Part shown: positions 50,201-63,800 of the stretch, in pieces
Layout: each line of letters opens with the position of its first letter
Numbering within the stretch: the first letter of the stretch is position 1
Assembly: GCA_008694505.1 (NCBI GenBank)
Contig: VZDJ01004378.1
Coordinates: forward strand, 11,779,472 to 11,843,471
Origin: Cyanoderma ruficeps
Taxonomy: Eukaryota > Chordata > Aves > Passeriformes > Timaliidae
DNA length: 64,000 nt
Direction: 5' to 3'
Notes under the pieces: generated by a model
Seen by the model: only the letters and a program-made list of their open reading frames with translations
The model's database searches: none
Told to the model about the DNA's origin: nothing
Translations under genes and position numbers: made by a program

Positions 50201-51222
50201 CCTTTGTAACTTTTCATCTGGAATGAAACTTGAAATATTTTTAAATAAAATTAATATCAATACCTTCCTAATATATTTGTTATGATCCTTTGCATACTTA
50301 CAAACTTGAACTTGTTAATGCACAAGATCAAAGGTTGTGATTGACTTTTAATTTATCTAGCTTATTTCCTATATAAGCTTGATATATGACTTAAAATTTG
50401 CTATAAAAATGGTTATGCTAAAATTAAGTTGCAAAAGACAATCATTCCATATACCTAGATTATAAACAATTAAGTTATGATGTTAAAGGTTGGTGAAGAT
50501 ATTAAATCTCTGTATAACGACATACGAGCACAATGGCATCTTTGTGCTCCAGAACATCACAGACCTAGAAGGATTGCTTGGTTGGCTTTTTGGCTGTCAT
50601 GCCTGCTACTACAGCAGTGAAGTACATGTCTTGGAGAGGGATAGATGGCAGAGGACACTGTATTGTAGAAAGAGGTAAATACTTGCTGTAAATACCCAAG
50701 ACAACACTAACTCAGTCATTTTGTATCTAAGGAGATTAATGCAGCCCTTGGCTACAGGGATTACTCAATAGGAGCAAAAAGATGTCATTGTGTTCATGTT
50801 TGGTTATAGTGAGATTGTTACTCATACACAGCCTTTGATTCTGGTGACAACTGTGTTCAAAAGAAAAGGAAAAGTCATAGAGCTCATCAAGCACAACAGT
50901 GATGTAGAGGATGGAAAAATTGTCTAGAAATGAGAAATTTAAGGAGTTTGAGAAAATCCACTATAGAATTGCAGCTGTTCTCAGTCAGCTAGCTGCCATT
51001 TAGACATACAGGTCGCAGTTCATCTTCACTGAATGGGATGATGGACCTACGTGGTTTGTATAGCCCACGTGGCCCAAATAATCCCAGCAGCTGAGCTCAG
51101 GGCTTTGTTTCTGCCTGCCTAGCTCTGACTAGGAGCTGAGTGAGGGAGTTTCAAGTTTGTCATTTCTATGAAGCAGGAACAGTGTATCTTTCTTAGATCA
51201 GGTGAGAGCTTAAATTCTTAAT

Positions 51223-51247
51223 GTCTAGCTATTCGTAATAGCTAGAC
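51223..51247. repeat. Perfect inverted repeat, 11-bp arms, 3-base loop
   Basis: 'gtctagctatt' at 51223-51233 is followed after 3 bases by its exact reverse complement 'aatagctagac' at 51237-51247. It lies 1.5 kb upstream of the last TMEM117 exon. Confidence 0.85.
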
Positions 51248-51514
51248 AGCAGCTATTGAAAAGTGAATCCTGTGTCTTTCTGTTTAAAGATAGATGTGAT
51301 AGGAAAAATAGAAACATGAAATACATGGCAAACATCCACAGGAAACATCAAGTTACATTGTATTGATTGTTATATTATTTCATACTTTAGCATAATTTTC
51401 AGTCTCTTGGTATTGATTTATGAAACTTAAACATTATTAAATGTGGTGATAATAGTCTGAAAAGATAGTTTTATTTAGCATGTCAGTTATAAAACTGACA
51501 AAATACCAGGGAGA

Positions 51515-51640
51515 AATCATAGAATGGTTTCAGTTGGAAGGGACTCTAAGGATCATTTGATTCCAGCTCTTCTGATGTGAGCAGGGATACCTTCCTCTAC
51601 ACTAGGGGCTCAAAGCCCCATCCAACTTGACTTTGATAGA
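51515..51640 (-). repeat. CR1 LINE fragment, antisense
   Basis: About 125 bases of antisense CR1 tail: 'aatcatagaatggtttcag' then 'ttggaagggactctaaggat', 'gagcagggataccttcctct' and 'catccaacttgactttgat'. The 3' terminus of the element is intact at the left; the right side is truncated. Confidence 0.85.
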
Positions 51641-52786
51641 GGAGTATTCAGGAATTATAGGATTGTCTACAAGGTCTTTTCAGTTCCGTTTTGTTTATGG
51701 ACAGTGACAATAATGCAAGAGGATAAATATTCTTGTTTATTTTCAATCTATTTATTCGAAACTGAAGAAAACTATTAAACATAACTCCTGAATACAAGAA
51801 GTTAGTCTCCTTGTCCTGGAGAATTCTGGTTATACAGTTTGAACATGCATACTTTCAGGAACTGGAATCCATTAATTCTTTGCAAGTCACTAGCCTAAGT
51901 AATTTGATAGATCCTGTGATACATTTTCTTTTTCATTTGAAACATACTTAAATATGATTCCAGTAAAGACCAAGATCATTCATCACCAGCAGGAACATTC
52001 CTCTGTGCATGTATTTTCACTTAATGCTGACATGTAGGTTTGCCAGGTTCTTGGGTGGTGGCAGTCATCACTGCACAGGTGAGATCTTAACATCTGTCTA
52101 ACTAGAATGTAAGATATGCTTTGACTGTGAAAATAGTATAATTTGTTATACTATGTATAAATGTATTCAGACACAGATTATAAAAAAAAGTAAGCTGGCT
52201 AGACTCTGAAGTCTACAATCAGCCCTTGCTATTTCTCAAGAATCACACTGTGATTCTATAAATCACAGTTTGTCTGATTGCCTGTACCTGAATATATCTG
52301 CACTCCATGGTTGGTATATCAAACAGCATAAGTATATACTCTTAAAATTCACATAATTACCAACCTCAAAACCTCAGTCACTTTAGTAATTTCTGGAATA
52401 TAAATGGTTCTGTCAAATATGGAATTTTCATGGAAAAATTTCATATGAATATTTTTAAAGCCCTAGAATTAATGCCTTTTTTAGGTAGATTGACCTGCAA
52501 CAACTCACCTAGTGATCTAATCAACTGGTCACTTATGAACTGTAATGTCAGTTGAATAGATATACTGCTGTGCTTGTGTTACAAAATTTTTTTGTGTCGA
52601 GATCTAATTGTGAAATACAAAGAGATATTCAGCATAAATCTGACTGTAGTGGAAATTTATTCACAACTCTGCTTTACAGGTTAATAAAAAAGAACTCTTT
52701 TTCTCTGAGTATTTTTACATATAATGGCATTTTTACTGCTTCTAAAATGGATATATCAGATGACAGAACTTTCTTTTTTCAAACAG

Positions 52787-53424
52787 GCAAATGGTTTAAC
52801 TATGGAATTATCTTCCTTGTTTTAATCTTGGATCTGAATATGTGGAAGAACCAAATATTTTACAAACCTCATGAATATGGTCAATATATTGGTCCTGGAC
52901 AGAAGATCTACACAGTGAAGGACTCAGAGAGCTTGAAAGACCTTAACAGAACTAAGTTATCGTGGGAGTGGAGATCCAATAACACCAACCCATTGACGAA
53001 CCGGACCTATGCCGAAGGGGACATGTTCTTGCACAGCAGGTTCACAGGCTCCAGCCTTGATGTCAAATGCCTGGCTTTTATTCCAAGTTTGTTGGCTTTT
53101 GCTTTGTTTGGTTTCTTCATCTGGTTCTTTGGGCGATTTCAGAAAACTGACCAAGGCATGGAGAATTTAGACAAGTCGTACACAAGAATGAAACGGAAGT
53201 CACCGTCAGATATGGGAATGACACGAGAAAATACACAGGTGTTAGAGGAACCATTGAATTTTCAAGAACCACATATGGTATCCATAAAATCAGACTTAAG
53301 TGAAATAGTTTTTAATTCTTCTCTCCTAACTTCTGAAAACTTGAATGCACAACTGAATGAACAAGACAGCCCTTTACAACCAGTACCAGAGTCCTCTGTC
53401 CCTAAGAATAATCCTGTGACATAA
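52787..53424 (+). CDS. TMEM117: TMEM117 terminal coding exon with stop codon
   Basis: The last coding exon gives 211 full codons after the split Gly, then TAA at 53422-53424. The acceptor AG is at 52785-52786 after a T-rich tract. Numbering the split Gly as 1: a membrane segment runs from about Phe4 to Trp20. A loop of about 74 residues follows with three N-glycosylation sequons, Asn54-Arg-Thr, Asn65-Asn-Thr and Asn72-Arg-Thr, which suggests it faces the lumen or outside. A second membrane segment runs from about Cys95 to Phe115. The tail of about 97 residues starts with basic residues (RMKRK), is rich in Ser, Glu, Gln and Pro, and is probably cytosolic. The first 115 residues match the family closely; the tail past TRENTQ is more divergent, as is usual for this protein. 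The frame stays open 235 bp upstream of the acceptor (to 52552); I treat that part as intron because the splice phase and family similarity both begin at 52787. Confidence 0.96.
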
Positions 53425-53739
53425 AGGAAAATACCCAGGAAAATCAGTTTAAATAAGCAGTTGCTCTAAGATATCAGTTTTACCTTTTGTAAGTTAAGAT
53501 TTACATAGTGTTTAGAATAAGAAACTCAGCCTATACCAAGAGGTGCTCAGCATGCTTTTTCTAGGAATTTTGTTTTTTATTTGTATTATAGTACGTGCCT
53601 ATTGTATATCTAACATTCCTTTATAGATTGCTTCCCAAAATTGCACAAGCTATTTATTAATACATTACCTTAACTGTATAATAGTGTATTAGATGATTAC
53701 TTGCAGGTATAAAATTCTACCGTGGTGGTGCCTTGAGAC

Positions 53740-53745
53740 ATTAAA
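53740..53745 (+). promoter_or_regulatory. Possible early poly(A) signal ATTAAA
   Basis: ATTAAA, the commonest variant hexamer, lies 315 bases after the stop. A T-rich stretch and a GGTGTAT element follow within about 30 bases, consistent with a proximal cleavage site giving a short 3'UTR. Single hexamers are frequent in AT-rich DNA, so this is tentative. Confidence 0.35.
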
Positions 53746-54829
53746 CTGTTTTTTATCTCAATGACAGGTGTATAGCACACTTCTTTTCATCTGCTCTGAA
53801 AAGCTTTTCGTATGTGGTTGTTTCAAGTACCATTTGATGTCTTGACAGAGGAGATAAATAGAGTTATTCCTAAGGAAGGTTTTCTGTTAGGACATCACAA
53901 CTTGACTTTGTTATTTACTCATCTGTGAAGTCAGAGATTTTGATGACCAGACTGCAGAGAAGCATGTTGATTACCTTTTAATTTTTCTGGCTAGCTGCCA
54001 GACACAAATACAGATTTATTATGGAGTAAACAGCCGAGACATAATGCAGCATGGGTCACTAGTTGTGAAAATATGAGTTTCTCCATCAGTAATAGCAATT
54101 ATGTGATAATGCCTAATTATGTTTTTCTTAATTAGAGATAAACTGCTCCTTGATTTGAAGTTTTGCCCTTGACCTTTTTAGAAACAGAGGTGAAAATACA
54201 CGGTTGAAGCAACTCTTTCCATCATCACACCAACCCCATGCAACATCAAAGAGCCAATGGAGTGATTACAGTAAAGGACACAAAGCCCATTCAATCCAGT
54301 ATTTTTGCAATTCAGTGCAGATACAGTCTGGGTATATGTGAAACATACATAGGAACATACTGCTTATAGTCTAATTTCTCCAAATACTGAAGAAATGCTG
54401 AAGCTTTTTAATTAAAAGAAATAGAAAAAATAGAATTTTGTTGTACCTTTTTTTTTTTTTTTGTTCTGCATTTGTTATCCATGAGTATTTGTAACTTGGA
54501 ATCAGAAATAGAGGGACTTCGTAATGTGAATTTCTCTTCTGTATGATCAAACTACATGCACTAGTGAAATTGCATATCTAAAACATCAGAAAGTCTCTGA
54601 TTTGCCTCTAATTTAGTTCTATAAAATTGTTGTTACAAGTTACCAAATAATAACTCATTTTTAAGACTGAATTATTTCCCTGTCACTTTCTGGTGTTGCT
54701 GTATTTTGTCTTTGTGACTTTTTTATCTCTGTTGGTTTTGATCTATTTCCTTTTAAGTTTTCAGAATGCAGAATATAGCATGCATAATAGAACTATGCAT
54801 TTATTAACTGTCACTTGAGAGCAAATTTT

Positions 54830-54835
54830 AATAAA
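54830..54835 (+). promoter_or_regulatory. Probable distal poly(A) signal AATAAA
   Basis: Canonical hexamer 1.4 kb after the TMEM117 stop. A T/G-rich stretch (TTGTTTATTATG) follows at about 15-30 bases, in the position expected of a downstream element. It is the best candidate for the end of the transcript. Confidence 0.55.
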
Positions 54836-54855
54836 CATCATTCAACAATTGTTTA

Positions 54856-57800
54856 TTATGAGGCAGGAACACACTCTTTTAGTTTTGCAATTTTTTAAAA
54901 CATTTTACCCATGCATTGACCTATTTCAATTGATAAATATTTCTGACACCAAAAAGGACAGATAGCATCACAATGATGTCAAAATCAAATATTTTTAAGT
55001 GAAATTTAATATTTTATCAGAAAAAAACTTTAAAAATCATACTAATTTTTTATCCATTAAAAATTGTGGCTAAACCCAAATCTACACAATTTTGCCTACT
55101 GCAACCTATAAGCTTGTTTAATTGACTTACGATATAATCAAAGACAAGCCATTAATAAGTAATGAAAACAGTGTGAGATCCTGCTTGTACTATATGAGGT
55201 GATATACTGATGTTTGACATTCAAACACCATTTGATTTCTTAAGTAGTTACAGAAATAGCTGTTTAACTTTGCAGATACATGCTTCTCTGTATGTTTTGG
55301 ACACTGTAAACCCAAGTACTGAAAATCTCTTGTTAACTCATTTCTCTATTTGTGCAGAGTAGTAGTTAAATACATTAATACATTGGCAGAAAAATGAAAT
55401 AATTACTTGAGCCTTACAGCCTGCATGATTACTTGACTCCGAGGAAACTGTTATTAAGCAACTGATTTCACAGCTAAAATAATTCCTTGACCTCATATTG
55501 AGTTAATGCTTTTAAGGTCATTATAAGCCTTCATGAAAGAGAGAAAAGCATCAAGTAATCCCAGATTCTGCATGAGTATTTAAATTAATGGTCAAGCATA
55601 GAGACTGCTTATATCATAAATTCGTAAGAAGTTTAAAGATTCAGTGTAACCACTCACCATGGTCAACTCACCTAGTCAATTAGTGGAGAAAGGACTTCTC
55701 AGTCATGTAGGAGTCTCATTTGTAATTACAGACATAGATGGAAAAAGAGAGGGGTATTTTCATTCTCCACTTCCAGTGATGGGTTTGAGAAGCCTGAGTT
55801 AGGTGGCCAGGCTTGCCCTAAGCACCTTCTGAAACTGGCAGAGACTTGGGAGCTGAACACCCTAAAGATGGTTCAGTCATTTACCTCTGCATTACTGAGT
55901 AGTGGAACCCAGCAGGAACAGGTTTGTGGAGTTGGTGCTGAGGACCCAGTGCCCACAGTTCATGCACTGCAGGGATTTACATCAGATTAGCTCTTGTTTG
56001 GTCCTAACAGAGTGAATGAATGATAATGGCTGGGGTACATGCAGAAACTACATGATCAGAGTTAGAGGAGAGTAAGCAAGCACAATAACAACTTTACTCC
56101 TGACCTGAGCTGCTAATGCAGAGTCATTCTCAGTCTTCTTCCCAAAATGGAAATATCCCTCCTCCAAGCTCATTCATTGTTGTCAACTGTTGTTCACTTT
56201 TAACATTTTGAAAAGCTTTGCTAACTGAACAGTCTGAACTGCTTTCTAGACTAGTATCCATAACTAGGACCTTAATATGCAATTTTGTCCTTCTCCTGAA
56301 TGCTTAACTATTGTACAAATTTTTTAGGCTTCTCTTTCTTTTCCTGACGACATTAATAATTCCATAGGAGGGGAGAAACTTGAGGAAGTGTCAGTTTTTT
56401 CACAAACTACACATCTCCCTTCTGCCCTCTCTAATGAACCATCTACCAGCTGCCATCACGACAGGGCTGGCTGATGTCTGCTTTGTCAAAGATCAGATTG
56501 GTACAACACCTTTTTTTTTTACCATAGATACATTGTACAGTGGTGAATGATAGAAACCACCTGATACAGTATATATATAGAAGATACATCTCTAGGATAA
56601 GCAAAAAAGATTTATGAGCCCACTGGTGCCCATAAATTGCCTTAGCATTCTCAACAATTACCTTTATCGAGATGGAATTGACATGAACCAAATAGAAGGT
56701 AAGATTTTTTGTAGAAAACACCTTAAATATAGTATTCATGCTTATGGAAGTGTATCGATATCTTCAAAAACTACATATATAAAGTGGATATGTGTATGTG
56801 CATTAGGAGCCCAGGGATTAGTTGATTTTGCTGGGAAAACTGCTGAATTTCTCAAGGCAATTTACTACTGCCCTTTTTATGCTACGCTGCTCCATCAGTT
56901 ACTTATTCCAGGTTGTTTCATCTCCTCCGCCTCTACTTATTTTGTGAAGAAGATATAAGACCAAAGAAAGAGCATTTAATTGCACTGTCTGCATCCCCAA
57001 GTTATTTCTTTGCCTAATTTATGCAGAAACTTTTTTTTTTTCTGTTTTAAAAGATTTCTTTCCTTTCCAGCTAGTATCATCATACTTTGGGCTACTGCAC
57101 TGTTAAATTATTGCTTTTACCGCACTGAGCAGCATCCATCATCACAATCACCTGGAAACAAAGAGCAGACACCTCACAAAGACTGGGAAGGCAGCAAGTC
57201 AGTTCTTTTAGTAGACTGGCAAGCTCATTTTCCCACAGCTGAGCAGATTAGGACTCACTAGTAAAAGATGTAACAGATTTTTAATACACTGGCCCTAATT
57301 TTAACAACCTTCTAGAGGGGGCTCAGTGGGAGAGGACTTTTTATCTCAGACTATAAATCTGAAGTAGTTACATCCTGCATGCAGAGTGTTTCAACTTTTT
57401 AGGGTGCATTTAAAAGTAACCAATTTAAACTTCAAGCAGATGGCAAGAACCATAGAAATTAGACCACACTGTGAGTAAGAATATGAAGGTGGTTCACTTT
57501 GTGCTTCCTGGCACAGGATGGAGACAAAACACTTTTATCAGATGTTTGAAGGGCCCTATGCTTGGGATTGGACATGCAAAAGTTCAAACTGCATTTATTA
57601 ACAAAGAGTTGTAGGACCTTTATTGACAGAGATGTCACTGCCAGCATCAGACAGACCAGTTCTTCTGCCATACACTTCCTGTCCTGTCCGGCCATTCCAA
57701 CTTGCAGATTACAAATGAGTTGTTCTTTTTCCTGTGCGCTGAAAACTGTCCTGTGGGGTGTCTGGGTTACCTGAGTGTGCTGTGGCATGTTATTGCAATG

Positions 57801-60800
57801 CCTACTATACAGCTCCAAGAAGGACAACCAAGGGCAGGCAGAAGAGTCTGGTCTGTCAGTTTTATGGCCTTGAGGTGAAGAATGTCACTTACGTGACCAT
57901 TTCAGAAGCAAATCAATATAAATAGAACTCCTGTTTCATAGGAACACCAAGGGAGAAATGGAGAGACAGGAAATCACTAGAAGTCTTTTCCATCCTCTTC
58001 AGATATTCAAACAGAAGCAGCAAGTCCCTGTTTCCAAGTGCTCACAAATAGTTCCCAGCTTCTAGATGCCTTCTGGGTGAGTAGCTGTTCTGAGTAACTA
58101 GGTTTTAACACCATCGCAATTCCATCCTAACACTTCCTCTGCATGGGGGATGTCAGCAGCTTTTCACTGTTTGGAGGAATGGAGTAGTTTTCTGAAAAGG
58201 AAGTGGGAAAGAAATTGTAAGGGAGACACTCCATGAGGCTGGTACTCTCCAAAGCACACTCCTTCTTGGAGAAAGGAAAAACATGAATCCAGGCGTTTTG
58301 CAAAGAGGATTGAAGTAGCAAAATCAAATCCTTTCAGAAATATATCTTTTATCAGCAGCACAGTCACAGAGATACTTCTAATCTCATGCTTTTCCTTTAA
58401 TGTGTAGCAATTGGGGTGTGCAGAAGAGCAGCTTATCTGATTCCTGCAGGCAGGTTATAGACCTGGTTCTCTTGCTGTTTGTGACATCTGGAACACTTCG
58501 TATCGAATTCCTTCTTCTCTTCATTTTTCTTTCGTTTTTCCCCGCAAAAGTCTATTCCATTTCATTCTTCTATTTTTATTTCCAATAAACTTTTATTGTT
58601 AGTGACCTAAATGGTGAGTTACCCTCCAAAGGCCCATAATTGCTGTTATTGATTCAGTATCATCTGTATCTCTCTCCCTCCCTTTCAATAGGGATAAACG
58701 TCTATGGTGACTGCTCTGAGACACTGTATGCCTCGCTGACCTTTCCTTTGAGCTTTGAGGGCACAGAAAGGCAGTTGATGTGCTGGTGGCTACTAGGTCT
58801 TTTGGTCAACAAAACACTTACTCAGACATGGTTAAGTTTTGGTATTCAATTTTTCACAGAATCACTTGCTGAAAGCAGGCATTTATTGAGCCAACAACAG
58901 ATAGAATTAGTATATTCCAAAACTCCAGCTGCTCCAGATGTTTGAGGACTTTTGCAAGGTTCATTCCCTGTTGGCTGTGGCAGCATTGCTTGAGGATGCA
59001 TATGTGGCTTAACTTTAGTGTCATCCAATGATACCACAAGTAGAGATAATTTCCAGTAATCATTGTTTCCATGTTTCCATGGTTACTGGTGAAATTTCTA
59101 TTTTTGCTTCATGAAGCTATAAAAAGCCAGAATGTCTTCCAAAATCTTTGCAAGGTTAAAGTTAAATTATGAGTTGACAATCTAGCCATTTTTGCTTCAT
59201 CTGTGCCACCTTCTTACTCCCTTTTCACCCTTTCCATCAATTTTTACCTGCTGATCCACAGCAAAGCTTCTCCTCAAAAATAATCCCAAAGGAGACAGCA
59301 GCCAAATTCTTTTCTATGCAGTCCTGGAGAGACTTTAGACATCATTCATTCAAATTAAAAAAAAAAAAATCTAAGGTCTAAAATGTTTGTTATTTATAAA
59401 AAAACAGTCAAAGCAGGTGCAACAGAAGTTGGCAGTAACCTCCTGCTCCATTTTAATAGTAAGTCTGCCTACAGGAGCCAATATAATTATTTGTTGAACC
59501 TGTCAGCTACAGGTAGTTTTAGTGTGTAGTATTTAATGAAACCTTCATGGAAATGTGTGTTGTAGTACTTAAAAAATTGAGTGGGGTTTTTTTTGGGTTT
59601 TTTTCAGTTTTCAAGCCCAGCCCAGGCGATACCTCTATCACCTAAGAAAGCACAGTGACAGGTCCTTAGTCAGCAACCAGTCTGTACCAAGAGGTTCTTG
59701 AAAGTCATGTAGGACCATTCAAAGACAGAAGCTCAGATCTATGTGAGCTATATGGCTATTTTAGGTCACTGCTCCTGAACAGTGTAGCCCTGTGGCTCTG
59801 AGGAGTGTCACAAAGACACAGTGTAATACTGGTCTGACGAGACTTCAAAGGTGTCTGCTTCATTTGGATGTACTTCAGTGCCTTTCAAAGTGCCCATGGA
59901 GGAATAAATACAGACAGCCCAAATGCCCCTCCTGGTGTTTTAAAGGCTCCAGCTTTGCATCACAGAAATCTCCACCAACATTTTGGAGAAGTTAAGCAGA
60001 AAGTTTACAGGATCTTTCCTAGAGATCTCTGCCTCAACTTCTGTGGTCACCAGAAAGTGCATTTCACTAAAACTACCCATTCATTGTATTGCACTTGTGA
60101 TGACACCACTGTCACATATAAGTATCTGAGCCAAATACAACAATAGAGATTGGAAAGGAACCGCTTGAAGACCTTGCAATGCAAAAGAAATGCTTAAGTA
60201 GAGAGGAAAATTAAAAGGTTAAGATATGAAATGATTTGCCCAATTTCAGACATGTCAGGTATCCCTCTTGCTTGCCTATTTTATTAGGACTTTAGTCTTT
60301 CCAGTTTGTTGCTGTCAAATGTTTTCTTTGCACCATGTGATTCACATATACATGGACATGGCACGAAATAATCCCAGAAACAGGATTAGGCATATTTCAC
60401 CCTTGCATAAATTTCAACTGGAGGAATTAAGTTTATGAAATCAGAAGGCAGTTTTGTTAGCATCAGATCCCCCTTGTCTCATGCCATGAAACTGCCTCAG
60501 GGTAATCACCACTGGAAGTGGAAATACCTCACTCCTTCCTCAACTGCCTTTTGGAGTTTCTTTCAGAAGAAATCAGTCTGGTTTCAGACATTGTGATCTG
60601 AACAGACTTCAACAGTGCTTCAAGTAACAGAAAGTAATATGCAAAGGAGTTACAAAGCCACAATTTTATCCCCTCAAATGGTGACATCCTATTGTTCCTT
60701 TGCAAATTATATTTTGCAAAAAGGAAGTAGTTAAATTCTTTTTCATAGTAAGAGCAAGGACTGCCAGTGTTTTTGTGATGGAAACTTCAATATTTATATT

Positions 60801-63800
60801 GGATTGTGTTTTCCAAGGCATCGCTTCAACTCTATCAAGTGTCACTGAGGAGCAATGCTGGGAGTTCAAAAGACAAGCAACAAAAAGTATTCTGCTAACA
60901 TGTTCCTGTCATGTACACTGTGAATGCATTAATTTTTTCTTGAATGATGAAACAGAGACACCTGTAAAATCACAATTTATTTGTAATGGGTTTCTGCACG
61001 TCTTGTCTGAGATGTGGAAGTCTGCCAGTATCAGAGTAATAAATACTGGTTTTAGGGACAAGATGAGGGGAAACCTTTGCCCAGTGAGAGCACACATGAG
61101 CAGCAGAAAGTGACAAGTACTGAGCTACATCTCTGCCTGCACACAGCAAGGCTGGAGTGTTTTGCCAATCAAGGTCAATCTGTGCAGATGGAGGGAATGG
61201 TGGAAGGCAGATGGTGGGACAAGCACTTTTAAACACATGTATCTGCTGGCAGCTTTATCATCCAGACTTAAGATTTTCTTCCTCCTAGTTGCTTGAGCCA
61301 AAACTTTACTTTGAATAATACTGAGGGATGTGAGAGTGCTAGAATTTTGTCCTGATGACTGAATCTTTTTGGAGATGAATTCAAAGACGTCTTGAGTTTT
61401 AATAATATAAACTGGATATTCTTGTTAAGAGAAAAGCCTGGATATTTTTTTCCTCACAGCTTGGGAGGTCTACCAGATAGCATAGAAACATTTTCAGAAT
61501 TCTAAGTCTGAAGAAAAAAAATGCCTAAAACAATCTAAAAGGGAGGAAACTAAAACACATCAGCCTGTTAGATAACTGTAATATAAAAAAGCCATGTTCT
61601 CTATTCTGACAGTTTGTAGAAACCTGGAGATCTTACATCATATGACACAAAGTTATTTCAGCAATGTTCTTGTTTTTGTAGAAGGAATGGCTTTGAACTG
61701 TGAGCAGATTCGCAATTTAATTTTGAAAGAAATCAATGTTCCCCTCCCAGAATGATCTGCAGTTGGGACTGATGTGAGTGGTCTGGTTTTCACACCCAGA
61801 AGTCTGGGGTTTACAGAAAAAGAACAAATTTCTCAGCCCTTCCTGCAGGTGTGGCCTGAGAAGTCAGCCTTGAGTGCAGAGCTTATGTAGGTCCTGTGGT
61901 GCAAAAGGATTTGCAGATACTGATTGCATTCTATGTACAGCTTTGATCACCCTTTCTCTGACTTGTTGTGCATCACTTCTTTGAATTGTGCCTGCTGTCT
62001 AATCAATGATTAACTTCCTACACAGACCATTGGACTCAAGAGGATGGTGGCCTTAAGCAATGTCCCTGAATTCACCCTAGATTCAAAGGTGCCCTTGTGT
62101 TCCCTGACTCCCTTTGACTGAGGGATGTGACCCTCGTTACAGAGAAGCATCTCTTCACAAACCCCCTGAAACCATGCAATAGAATTGATTGTAGAAAGTT
62201 TCTGAGCAGCTGTATGGGTTGGAGGATGCTCCCAGGAGTCAGCTCCCGGGAGGCACCCAGGGGTACCACACACTTGATTTGCAGCAGCACTGGGAACTTC
62301 AGTCACACTGGAAAAATTAAGTCAATTCCAGCTAACTGAATATGTTTCCTAATTCAAAAAGTGCTGCACCTTGCATATCCCAGCCAGGGGGATGATGGCT
62401 GCAGCCATGGGGAAAATGCAAAGAGGATGCTGGTAGGAGTGACTTGAGGGGCAACCTTTCTATGAAGGACATGAGGAATTTCCTGGGGTATCACTGATGT
62501 TGCACAGCAGTGCTTGAAGAATTTCAAACTGCTCATAGTGTTGTGACCTCCCACTTCTGGTTTGTTCTAACTGGGAGACTTCTGCTGGTGATGAAGATGG
62601 TTATCCCTGGTAGTTCTGAAACTTTTCCTTTTCTGGGTCTAATTAGGCTAGAAACATTACCAGTCACATTCTGTGACTTGCAGGATTTAGTTGCTTGAGC
62701 AGTCTTTATCTCACAGCCAGACCAAACTGAACTTCTTGTGCAGTGTCATGGCTTACCAGGGTTAAAAGTAATATTTCAGCAGGCACCTGGATCCGAGCAT
62801 ATACCCTTCTTAGAGAGACATCAGATGTGACACAAGTAGGGCGTGTAGGAGGATCAAACACCAGACAGTAACGGGCTACCAAGAGCATTTCAGCAGCTGA
62901 GTGTCTAAAGCAGCAATCTGTTCAAACAGCAGTGAGGGGCACAGAGCATTCAGGGTAAGAAGGGTCAGATCCATAACTTCTTTAATGTTTTAAAATGGCT
63001 TTCTTGGACTTTTTAGAGCACTTCTACAGGCAAGTAAGATGTAATCAATGCTGGAACTGGAAGAAAAGAACTGAGTTACAGTAGTAAAAATCTGTTATAA
63101 ATGTGCACTGCATTGGCATGTCTTGATGGATGTGGGTGCTCAACCCTTTTGAGAATATGCATATATATGTAGGTGGCAAAATACAGATTTGAACTTTATC
63201 TGAAAAGGTTGTGAACTGAGGTGTTTTATAGGTACCTGTTCTTATAATGAAAAAAAAAATTTTTCCAACTCTCAGCCTTTCTCCCTCTTTTCTGTCAGAA
63301 CTGTGACATCTGGTAGCCTACAGAAAGCATCAGCCTGCTGCAGTACATCAAGGCTAAGATTCTAATGCATGTGTAAGGGTTAAATGGCCTTTGGATGAGG
63401 GAGAGCTTCCAAGCTGGAGAAGAAATCAAGTCTGACCGCTGCAGTTGTTAGCTTAAAAGCACAGTTTCCTCCTATTGCCACAATCTAACTTCAGTACTGA
63501 ACTAGGCTAGGGTAGCAACCACCTATGATCTGTAGACTAAATTTCAGGATTCCAAACAAACCTTATGTTATTCCCCAGTCCACTCAAGTGGTTCAGGAAA
63601 AGGCACTTTGATTCACTCTGTGTGATATGTGGGAAAAACAACAAAATTCTCAGGAGGCTCAATAACAAACTTTTACTCGCAAACTTTAGATTATTAAGGT
63701 AGAAAAATATACCTGGCAAATTTTAAAACAGCATCCAGACTATGTAAGGCACTTCACAAACTTTAACTCAGCAAACTTAAACTTAACCAACTTTAACCTT

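Larger units (their letters stand above)
44977..52786 (+). other. TMEM117 intron (7,810 bp)
   Basis: It runs from donor GTAGGT at 44977 to acceptor AG at 52785-52786. Contents: the purine-rich block, the TA microsatellite with N, the palindrome, one antisense CR1, and otherwise unremarkable AT-rich sequence. The last 235 bases are open in frame with the final exon. Confidence 0.9.
53425..54855 (+). other. TMEM117: TMEM117 3' untranslated region (inferred)
   Basis: AT-rich sequence of about 1.43 kb between the TMEM117 stop and the first canonical AATAAA on the + strand downstream of it. It contains a run of 15 T at 54448-54462. No other open frame or exon was recognised. The 3' boundary is an inference, set about 20 bases after the AATAAA. 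Confidence 0.6.

Noticed and set aside
60700..61113. 137-codon plus-strand open frame in the intergenic part
   Set aside because: It is the longest frame outside TMEM117 exons and their shadows, but has no domain, signal or splice support I can recognise, and AT-rich intergenic DNA of this length gives such frames by chance.
62740..62790. 'tgtcatggcttaccaggg', resembling the start of some avian ERV LTRs
   Set aside because: Only the first bases are similar. No matching 3' end, primer-binding site or internal retroviral sequence was seen.
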